A stretch of DNA of 64,000 nucleotides from Conoideocrella luteorostrata (lineage: Eukaryota > Ascomycota > Sordariomycetes > Hypocreales > Clavicipitaceae), in NCBI GenBank assembly GCA_032433595.1, contig JASWJB010000139.1:1-64000 (forward strand), read 5' to 3'. The position numbers and the translations under genes are program-made. Shown here one piece after another: positions 54,976 through 64,000 of the stretch; within the stretch, counting starts at the first letter, position 1; each line of letters opens with the position of its first letter. The notes under the pieces were generated by a model. It did not search any database. It saw only the letters and a list, made by a program, of their open reading frames with translations, and was not told the DNA's origin.

Positions 54976-55097
54976 CCCAGAAGGTCTTTGCTCATCCCGA
55001 ACATCTTGTCCTCGTAAATTCCAGCCCTTCAACCTTCAAGGATCCTACCAGTCTTTTCATATCCCCTTTTATCAGTGTTTTTCTTGCAATTGCTAAG

Positions 55098-55687
55098 ATG
55101 AGACTTGCCAACCTCTTCACGTCTTTGCTGCTTGGCATAAGCGCGGGTAGCTTCGCCCTTGCTCAGCCAGTAGAGGACCTTGGTGAACTCGATGGCCGTA
55201 CACTGGTGCTTGACATCAGAGCACTGGATCTTAAGATCGCGAAAGAGCCAACCAAAGATGCTACATGCCCACACCGGGCGAAGTCTGGTAGCTTTGGGCC
55301 TTACAATGAACACAAGTATACCAAGGGCCAGATCAGGGCCGCTTTCTTGGGTGGTGCCCACCTAGCCGCCGATGGCAAGCAAGTTGGTGCTCGTACGTCT
55401 CTGATATCTCATATTTTATTTTGAGAAACGCTGTATACTAACCATAGTATTGTTCAGGCAAATACCCTCACGACTTTGGCAACGGCGAGAAGCTCCCCTT
55501 CAAGTGCGGCAAGAAGAAGATGGAGTTCCCTATTTCAACCAACAACGAAGTCTATAACGGCGGCCCGTCTGACGACATCCCCGACCGCGTTGTCTTTGAG
55601 TACCAGAAGAAGAAGAAGGAGTTCATCGTCAAGTACTGCGGCGTTATGCGCCACGGAACGGGCAGAGATTTCCTCAAGTGCCACTAA
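55098..55687 (+). CDS. secreted guanyl-type ribonuclease (RNase N1/T1 - ribotoxin family)
   Basis: Two exons, 55098-55392 and 55458-55687, with a 65-nt intron (GTACGT..TTCAG), give 174 aa. Residues 1-22 are a signal peptide. Residues 23-54 are a Leu/Asp-rich stretch that may be a propeptide. The catalytic domain covers about 55-174. Residues aligning to the RNase T1 active site are all present: Tyr101 and His103 (KYPHDF), Glu121 (MEFPI), Arg142 (PDRVVF) and His163 (GVMRHGTG). Cysteines 57, 115, 159 and 173 allow two disulfides including the family's N-to-C bridge. The loop region is long and lysine-rich (KCGKKK, EYQKKKKEF), more like insect-fungus ribotoxins than the small acidic RNase T1. 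It should cleave RNA after G; whether it targets the ribosome cannot be seen. The gene is intact. Confidence 0.85.
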
Positions 55688-56889
55688 GTCGCTACTGTGG
55701 GAGTTTCATGTACTTGAGACAAGAGGGCAGGCAGATTCGATCCTCGTCTGCATCGGAGCTTTGCAAGATTGATCGGCGAGCAATGGTTGTAGCACGCGTG
55801 TAGTATTTCCAATGCATGATCAATGCCGTGAAAGCAAGACTATTCCTCGCTCGTTAGTATGTTGATGACAATACACATGTTATTTATCTTAGGCAGACTC
55901 GTACTTTGAGACTCTTTATCTATGGACTAATTCCAAGTGCTATTGGACCCAGTTCGTTTGTCGTTAGTCCTGCATATAATCGCGGAAAATATTACTCCAA
56001 CGTCACACACCTAGAATGGCTCGCCTGTTTATTGCCCGAAATCTGAATCCTTCCTATGTCAGTTGTCGTATACGCGTGCAAGTCATCTTCACAGAAGTCG
56101 AAGTTAATAGCCTATAATAAAACCCCCAAGGACAGAAAGATGGTTCTATTTGTGGTAGTTTTCACGTCTATTCGCAGTCAGACATAAGAGATAGTGGCCA
56201 CATCTGCGTTTCCCCTACAGAGACGCAATACACCTGAAACTATTCACTTCCGCAAAACTTGTGCGCTGCATATACTATTGTCCCACAATCCATCCTTGCC
56301 ACCATTCTAGCATTTAGTTGAACATTCATACTAAGCTCTTACCGTAAAGAAACCCTTCTCAAATGCGTATTGCTCTAAAAGCAGGCCCCTTCCACGTTGA
56401 CAGCGGAGCATTCAATTTTGTTGTGCCAGTCTGAAGTCAGTTAACTCAAAATTGGGAAACTGAATACACTACTAGATTCGTACGGTAACCAAAAGCCCCA
56501 CAATATTGGCGATAAGTAAGACTGTTTTCCCTTGTACTGCGGCGCTTTCCGTTGACGGCTCCGCAACGGCAGATTATGCCTATATCATCTTAATTATCTA
56601 AGACCCGCATGCGGTCTCATCTTATCTGACTTTTTCATATCTATTTTATTTCATTCAATCCCGCAGGAGGAAATAAAGGGCTATAATTATGGTTTGTCCT
56701 TTGCTTGACTAGTCCCCTTTGGCCACTGTCTATTATTTAGCCACTCTAACCTCAATATGCGCTTACATTGTCCAAAATATGATTTGACCATTCCAAAATC
56801 ACGGCAGTCCAGTAGATTCGTAGAGTAACTAGGGCATCTGGAATCTCAGGCTGTATTGTTTTAAAATTCTGGAGTTGGTTGGCCTAAAC
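55688..56889. other. AT-rich intergenic
   Basis: No supported gene or known repeat is seen. The base composition is low-GC, like decayed repeat DNA. Confidence 0.5.
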
Positions 56890-56894
56890 ACTCC

Positions 56895-57096
56895 TGTTGG
56901 AATCTCGCCGCCAAGCACACAACAAGAGCACGGATATCGTCACGTGGTCACCTTTCGGCCACCCTATTTATACGGGCATCGTAGGCATTATATCTTGACC
57001 TGTTTTTCCCCTCTTAGATAGACCCGACTTATTGAATATATTCTATTTTGAAGCAGTTGATCTAGATCACCTGTTGCACACCCTGTGCAACCCACA
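56895..57096 (+). mobile_element. solo LTR, copy E
   Basis: 202 bp, TGTTGGAATCTCG..GCAACCCACA, with the perfect duplication ACTCC (56890-56894 and 57097-57101). It is GC-richer than copies C and D, so less altered by transitions. Confidence 0.85.
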
Positions 57097-57115
57097 ACTC
57101 CACTGTGACATTGTA

Positions 57116-57264
57116 GGAAGCACAGGGCTTCTGATTTGACGTCAAATGGTTCTTGCACGGAGCAATAGGTTAAACAAAGTATTCAATTCATTTGTAGCTA
57201 TTTAAGAGAGAGAAGAAGAGGAGGAGGAATGCCCCCGAGCGCGCCGTATAAAAGAGGCGCTCTA
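57116..57264 (+). repeat. repeat block X, copy 2
   Basis: Partner of 46917-47069, ending in the same GTATAAAAGAGGCGCTCTA. Beyond it, 57265-57320 (CCACGTGACC..GCTTGACGAGG) loosely resembles the reverse of the solo LTR family and may be an older copy. Confidence 0.55.
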
Positions 57265-58310
57265 GGGTGGCCACGTGACCCTGTCCGTGATTGCTTGTAT
57301 GCTTGACGAGGCTTTCAGAGCGGTTGGAAAATCTGTTGCGGTTTACGATAAGTCAGCAAAGTTAGACATTAAAATCACCTCTATACGGCCGATGGATCTC
57401 ATGACCTAATGAGGAGACCTGAAGTGGGATAAGTCGTAAATATCTGGCATGCATCTACAGCACCACAAAATGAAGAGGATTTGAAACGACTGTGTCTTAA
57501 ATATCTGAGGTGCTGTCCTATGTCCTTCAAGTCCGAGACTTTTCTCATTAATTGCTTTTGATGAGCTGTGACTGACTACTCGAGCAATTTTAATGAAAGT
57601 CAGTCAGTATCACCTGACAAATGTTTGAAGCAGTATGCTCAGGATTTGCCGGGGTTATAATATTTTTATATCTGAGAGTTTTGCTTACATAGACTGGCAA
57701 TATGTCAAAGCATTGTCGGCCACTGAGCTAAATAGTTAATCTCAGTTAGTAGGCCGCCCGGCGGCCATGCGCGTATTCCAACTCATTTTGGAAGAGCAGA
57801 TTCATTCGGCAGTCACATCATCCTGACAGCCCTCGCCGATGTGAGCGCATGGACAGCATCAGGAACGGGAGTTGAGAGATCCGAGATAAACAAACGGGCT
57901 TTATGAAATCATCATTGGCTGAGACTTGTCTAACTTTGGAGTACTGGGCCGTGAATTTGTGATGCTTCATCTCCGAACGCTACGTAAGCGCAAACAGGGC
58001 GGAGCTCATATTGAGACACTGAGGCATCTTTCCACTACAGGCTTCAATTTACGCCGGTAACCCCAAACCGGACAAATAAGAACGAGACTGCCATGTTATT
58101 AATAGAGCAACTCATGTGGACTACACTAAATCTCGTAGACGGAACTATAGGAGCTATGAGAAAATTAATAGTGGAATCAATCTAACAACAGTACTAGATG
58201 AGGGGAGCAGATATTAAGTTGATCTCTTTCTGCAATATGTGTACGTCTTTAGCGCCGGCGACTAACTAGATTGTCGTAAAAGTTCCATATAAAACACAGG
58301 TTATAAAATT
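57265..58310. other. intergenic up to urea amidolyase
   Basis: No supported gene. Contains the 3' flank of the minus-strand urea amidolyase gene. Confidence 0.55.
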
Positions 58311-61300
58311 TCACTCGGTTGGCTCTATGATGATCATATCATCATTGCCACCAATAAGGTCTCCCTCCGCCACCAACACATCCGCACAACGGCCACTTGC
58401 CGGACTGCGAATCTGTATCTCCATTTTGCTCGACTCAATATACGCCTGCGACACCCATTAGCAACGAAGAGTAACACGAATCAGCAAGTAACATTCCAAA
58501 TCGCTTACCAAAATATCGTCTTTATGGACTTCATCCCCGACCTTGACATTGACTTTGTAGCACCGCCCTGGCATCAGTGACTTCACATGGACCCCATCAG
58601 TAACTATGCTAGCAGAGCTGTTCGAATGTGATCGGGCGGAAAATTTTCCGTTTGGAACATAAGGTCGACGCAACTCCTCGGCAAATGGTGTGTTTGCAAT
58701 GATATCAGCACGCCTGCTGACTTGTACGTCAATATCAGTCTTGTTCTCTACAAGCCAAGCCTCATACTCGGCGAGCTCTAGTGTTCCATTCTCAACCAGA
58801 ATAAGTTCGTTAGGTGGTCGCGAATCCAGTTCTACCTCACTTACAGGATAGAACTTGATCTGATCGAACAAATGGAACATCCATGGCGGATTATCGCCGC
58901 CATGAGAGTCCATACCTCCGGAGGAAACGAGGCTATCATTCCAAATGTTCGATGTTCTCCCAACAAGTTGATACCCTCCAGGAGAATCGGTAGCATAGAT
59001 ACACATGTATTGTCCGCCGATACCAACAGCTCCTTGTGGTGTAAATGAGCGAGAAGGGTTATACTTAGTCCCAAACAGACGATGTCGTGGGTCCAATGGG
59101 ATCGCACATGGTGACCCCATGAATACGTCACCGAGACCTATTACAAGGAACTCTGCGGCCAAAAGCGTCTCGAGGATACCTTCAATGCCATTGAGCTTTT
59201 CAAGGAAAGCGGTATTGCTTGGAAGCCAAGGCGCTTCATCTCGGATGGTTGCAGCGTAGCGCTCGACCGCTTTGCGGCAGACCTGATCGTCGAAAGCAAA
59301 GGGAAGCCTTATCGTCCGTGACGGAACCGCTGTTACGTTAGAGCATGATTTCCAATGATCCTCAATGCGACGCAGCATGCGCTCAGGAGATATGCCTTTC
59401 TCATATGTGATGTGTAGAGTACAAACCCCTGGAGTCAATTCCTCAACGCCAGGAATAGAAACCCTTTTATGATGCTCGCAAAACGCAAACATTTTGAAGC
59501 TCTGTTGCAACTCAAAGGATCGGCCCTCTCCGAATTCAAGTAAAATGCTTCTATCTCCCGCCTGTCGCGTAGTAATCTTGGTCGCATTGGAATTGATGCG
59601 TCCCACAACGGTAGATTTCACGGCCGGTTGCTGGTGACTATCCCCGCTGTCAACAAATTCTGTGGTTGAGAGCTCGTCCAAGGATTCCATTGACCGAAGC
59701 AATGCCTCGTCCAATTCCAAAGCAGCCTCGCAATTGATAACAACGAAACGAATCTTGTCTCCTGGACGGACTTGCCCGACCTTCCACAGATCAGCAGACG
59801 CAACCACGCAGAATACGACAAACCCCCCGAGACTGGGACCATCGCGACCTAGAATTACCGCTTCGTCACCGGTAAAGCTCACGCTGCCTATTGAATACGG
59901 GCTATCGTGTATGTTGGATGGATGAAGGCCGGCTTCGCCCCCACTCGGACGACTCCATTCCGGATGGGAGCCTCCAAGCCGTATTCCAAGCCGATTGCTG
60001 TTGTGATGTACCGTCCATTGGCTCGAGAACAGCTTCTCAAGTCCAGTTGATGTGAAATAGTCCGGCGCCCCATGCGGCCCTGGGATGACCCGTATGGTCC
60101 AATGAGCATTTGGCTGTCGTGGGATCGGAGCTGGCCATGTTGTCTGAGGTGAAGTGTGAGAGCCATTGATTGCATTCTGCAATGGGGAAGCTAGATTAAC
60201 GACGTCTCGGCACTGGAGTTTCCGGCCCTTGAATCCTCCTAGCTTGCCAATGTCAAAGGTCGCTTGACTTCCCATGGCCAGCGGCGTCCCAATCCCACCA
60301 GACAGCGCGATGTAGACGCGACAGCCGTGTTCAACAGTGCCGATCCGCAGAATCTGTCCAGGAAGCACTTGCAGGGCTCGATTCATATCAACAAGTCTGC
60401 CATCGACTTCAACTGGCGCTACCCCACCTGTGATTGCGACCGTTGTTTTGCAATGGAATCGTAGCACTGGGCCTTCGAGTGTACATTCAAGTCCAGATGT
60501 ACCAAGTGAGTTTCCAACAAGGCGGTTGGCCACGCGAAAGGAATAGTCGTCCATTGGGCCGCTTGGTGGGATTCCGACGCTCCAATACCCAACCCGGCCC
60601 GGATAATCCTGTATAGTTGTCAACGTGCCCGGTTCCAAGACCTCGAACGAGTTAGATATCATTTGGAAGCTGTCGAGAGATTTGGTGGTGTATGATCCAT
60701 GCTCGAACATTTCAGATCGGATAATTTGTTTCAGGTATTCGAGATTGTTCTGTACACCTTCTATGACAGTAGCATCAAGTCCTCGGCTCAACTTGCGGAG
60801 CGCTGACTGACGATCGACTCCGAATGCGATGATTTTCGCAAGAAGCGGGTCATAAGAAAGAGTAATCTTAGTTCCTTCCTCGACCCATGTATCGACGCGT
60901 AAGCCATCCGGAAAACGAAGCTTGGAGATCTTGCCAGCACAAGGCTGAAACTGCTCGAGCGGGCTTTCGGCGTAGACGCGAACTTCAATTGAAGCCCCTG
61001 ACGTGTTGGCAGTGTCTGCGGAAGAGAAGAGACTATCACATTCTCCGCTGGCAATCTTCACCATGCACTCGACTAAATCCAGTCCAGTTACTAGCTCAGT
61101 GACGGGATGCTCAACCTGTAAGCGAGTGTTGATCTCCAAGAAGTAGAAATCGTGACTATTGATATCGTATATAAATTCGACCGTGCCAACGTTGAGATAC
61201 TGTACGCTTGAGGCAATTCGCACAGCCGCAGCCTTCATTTTTTTCCGTATCTCTTCAGGGACCATGATTGCAGGACTCTCTTCCACAACCTTCTGGTGAC

Positions 61301-63914
61301 GGCGTTGGAGCGAGCAATCGCGCTCCCCGGCAACAACGACTTTTCCTGCACCATCGCCGAGAATTTGGACTTCAACGTGTCTGGCTTGCTGCAAGAAGCG
61401 CTCCAGAAAAACGCCGCCGTTGCCGAAGTTGGCCTGAGCCTGACGCTGGACGCCTTCAAATACAGAGCGTAAGCTGGCCTCGTCGTCGCATCGGCTGAGA
61501 CCTATGCCACCACCTCCAGCCGTGCTCTTCAGCATCAAAGGATAGCCTATCCGTGCAGCCTCCGCCAGCGCATCTTCCATACGACCGAGTAGCTCAAGGC
61601 TGCCTGGGACTGTTGGTACATCCGCAGCATTGGCAATCGCTCGAGCTCGATGTTTGAGTCCTAGATCAGACATTTGCTGCGGACGTGGGCCTATCCAGAT
61701 CATTCCGGCTTTCTGCACCGCATCGGCAAATTCTGGACTCTCAGATAGGAACCCGTAACCGGGGATGATTGCGTCGACGGCAGATGATGTGGCTAGTTCG
61801 AGTATTTGAGATATATTCAGATAGGTTTCGGAAACAGAAGAGCCCACGAGCGGTAATGCTACGGAAGCCTGACGAACGTGTGCGGCGTCGGCATCGATGC
61901 TAGAGTACAGAGCCACGGACTCGAGCCCCATCTTGTGAAGGGTTTGGATAATTCTCACAGCAATCTCCCCTCTATTGGCAATGAGCACCCTCTTAATTGA
62001 TTTACCGGGGCTCGGAGGGAAGACACGCTGTGGTTTAGCAGCGGTCTTGCTGTAAGCTCTCCATCCACCAAAAGCTGTGATATCTGTGGCCCCTTCTAAG
62101 CCTACGGGCTCGCAAATAAAGCCATGAACCCATGAACTGTCTCGAAGCTCAATTTTTCCGATGCCCATGGGAGACGGAATGGTGGCTGTGAAATCGGCAA
62201 ACGTATTGACTGGTAAAGCCCATACTTCAACTTCTATTTCTGCGCCATCTTCATCACCGGAGACGCGTCGGAGGCCCGGCTTTGCCGGTCCACTGCCGGA
62301 TTTCAACGCAAAGAGGCGATATTTAGGCGACGTGAAAGTCGTCTTGGCCAGTGCTGCTCCACGACTCGACAAGTCTTTATTCAACGGGAACCCTGATAGA
62401 TGCGCGCCGACGACAGCGATAGGGATGGTGTCCTCGGCGATGCGGAACGAGGCCTCGAAGGACGCATCATTTTCCGTCCTTTGGATCCCAGTGGCACCTA
62501 GCAACCTAGGTTCTCCGGAAAACCACTGGCGCGCCCAAGCTATGAGCTGAGGCTCCTGCCAGCGATTGGCAATAAGAGTAATGCCAAAAGGGAATCTGTC
62601 AAGCGTAAATCCAGCAGGAATAGATAATGCTGACCAATCTAGAAAGTTGACAAAATTCGTGTACGTTCCCATGTTTGAGTTTTCCTCCACGGGCTTCCGC
62701 GACATTTGTTCCAAGGTTGGATATGTCGGGGTAGTGGGTACAAGCAGACCATCGAAGCTGGCGAGATCAAGTTCAATTTGCCGCGTCAACTGCTGTCGCA
62801 GGTATTCGGATTCGAATAAATCTGCGGCGGTAAATCTTTCAGCTGATTTGATGATACCGCGCACAACGGGGTCCATATCTTCTGGTTTCGCTTTCTGAAT
62901 AAACGCCCGGATAGCCTGGTATCTCTCTGCGACCCAAGGTCCGCCATAGAGGAGCTGCGCAAGTTCAAAGAGACGGCCAAAATCGATGGGCGTCAACTTC
63001 CATCCGAGGGATTTGGCCTTCTCCAAGGCTGCCTGGTAGGCTGGAGGGTATGTAGTATTGCCATACCAATTGGGATTGGAGCAAATGCCCAGTGAAGGGC
63101 ATCTCATGATCGCTCGGCATCCCATTTCTGATGTTACGACGGGGATTTCGCCGGCCGGTCGGGGCCGGCGCCGAGAATAGGGGTCTTGAGGATCATGTTT
63201 CTCGCAAATACGTAGGACTGCCTCCGCATCCTCAACCGTGAGCGCAAAAATGGACACACAGTCGAGAGTGCGACAAGCAGGCACAACGCCTCTTGCACTG
63301 AGGGCGCCACGTGTAGGTTTTAGGCCTACAACATTATTGAGACCAGCAGGAACTCTTCCAGAGCCAGCTGTATCGGTCCCTAAAGAAAACGGTACGATGC
63401 CTTTCGCTACCACCACCGCGCTTCCGGAGCTAGAGCCACCACTAACAAAAGAGGAGTCAAAGGAGTTGGGCACTGCGCCATAAGGAGATCTTGAACCGTT
63501 AAGTCCAGTGGCGAATTGATCCAAGTTCGTCTTGCCGATCAGAATGGCCCCGGCTGCTATGAGCAGCTTGACTACCGGGGCATCGCGAGACGCAGGGTAG
63601 GCAAAGGTAGGACATGCGGCAGTAGTCTCAAATCCCTCGGCGTCAATGTTATCTTTGACGGCGAAAGGAACGCCATATAGTGGAAGAGATGTGGCTTCTG
63701 AGCCTTTTTGTTGCAGAGCTGCCCACTGATCTTCTATCTGCTGCCGCGTCGAGAGGGATATCCAAGTATGGGAAGTCTGATTGGTCAAGCTTTGTTCGTC
63801 AACTAGAGCGCAAAGTCGATCTAGTCCACCGCCAGAGCAATTGGCGGCCTTCCAATCATGGATTGAGAGAGGGAAATTTGTTTTCGTATGTCTAATGGGC
63901 TTGTGGATGGTCAT
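58311..63914 (-). CDS. DUR1,2: urea amidolyase (urea carboxylase + allophanate hydrolase fusion)
   Basis: Two exons, complement(58311-58445, 58509-63914), give 1846 aa; the 63-nt intron has GTAAGC..CGCAG borders. The first ATG in frame is at 63914 (MTIHKPIRHT). Residues about 25-600 are the amidase-type allophanate hydrolase, with the Ser-Ser-Lys triad in FAVKDNID (K87), GGSSSGSA (about 161) and TDTAGSGR (S185). Biotin carboxylase follows at about 645-1100 (KRVLIANRGEIAVR, KSTAGGGGIGL, EINTRLQVEHPVTE). Then come the KipA/AHS2 carboxyltransferase (GTLTTIQDYPGRVGYWSVG) and KipI/AHS1 (ITTRQAGDRSILLEFGEG). The C terminus is the biotinyl domain, whose acceptor lysine is on exon 2 (ESSKMEIQI). It converts urea, ATP and bicarbonate to allophanate, then to ammonia and CO2, in the cytosol. 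Only 86 bp of its promoter are in the window. Confidence 0.96.
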
Positions 63915-64000
63915 GATATCGGAGCGCGTGCTGTTGGGCCACTGGGATAAACCCACGCCAACAGAGACAATAAAGGATGTAGAAAAGAGGCGGCTTGACA

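Noticed and set aside
60264..63895. Several plus-strand ORFs of 60-130 codons inside urea amidolyase
   Set aside because: They are antisense frames of a conserved coding sequence.

Overview
This is a 64 kb piece of a filamentous ascomycete (Pezizomycotina) nuclear genome. The evidence is short GT..AG introns of about 60-80 nt with CTAAC/CTGAC-type branch sites, Zn(II)2Cys6 regulators, 2EXR, DUF3632, LITAF-like and SesA-NACHT-ankyrin proteins, a fused urea amidolyase, and transition-rich (RIP-like) decay of repeats. The palindromic nonamer TACGGAGTA/TACTCCGTA recurs at more than 20 intergenic loci. A Hypocreales-type, possibly host-associated fungus fits the set of small secreted proteins, but that placement is inference. 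No tRNA, rRNA or CRISPR was found.

Layout. 1-22 kb is gene-poor: a secreted protein resembling aerolysin/ETX-MTX2 pore formers (1.7-2.5 kb, -), a small methyltransferase (4.6-5.3 kb, -), an amino-acid permease (10.2-11.9 kb, +), a GPI-anchored small protein (15.1-15.4 kb, +), a 2EXR protein (18.9-19.8 kb, -) and a lysine-rich small secreted protein (21.4-21.8 kb, +). 22-32.4 kb looks like a decaying metabolic cluster: a frameshifted, truncated MFS drug-pump pseudogene, an intact three-exon Dal5/allantoate-type transporter, a possible reductase-domain relic, a Zn2Cys6 regulator divergently paired with an FAD monooxygenase, and a LITAF-like protein. A second, intact Zn2Cys6 regulator lies at 34.9-36.7 kb.

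39-58 kb is a repeat-rich accessory island. It holds a 2.17 kb TIR-flanked element carrying a broken ankyrin gene, a tautomerase-family enzyme, five solo LTRs of one family (four with perfect 5-bp target-site duplications), a different solo LTR nested in one of them, a relic of a Zn2Cys6 gene, a 48-bp palindrome, and a 1191-aa SesA-sigma-NACHT-ankyrin NLR-type receptor whose last residues and stop codon come from an LTR. Beyond it are a DUF3632 protein and a secreted RNase T1/ribotoxin-family ribonuclease. The window ends with urea amidolyase (DUR1,2, 58.3-63.9 kb, -), whose biotin-bearing tail is on a separate small exon.

Functional links. The amino-acid permease, Dal5-like transporter (three GATA-factor-type sites upstream) and DUR1,2 all serve nitrogen acquisition, though they are not adjacent. 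The NLR-type receptor, the aerolysin-like protein, the RNase and the small secreted proteins are of the kind used in self/non-self recognition or host interaction. Splice models were built by hand; each keeps frame and restores the expected domain.
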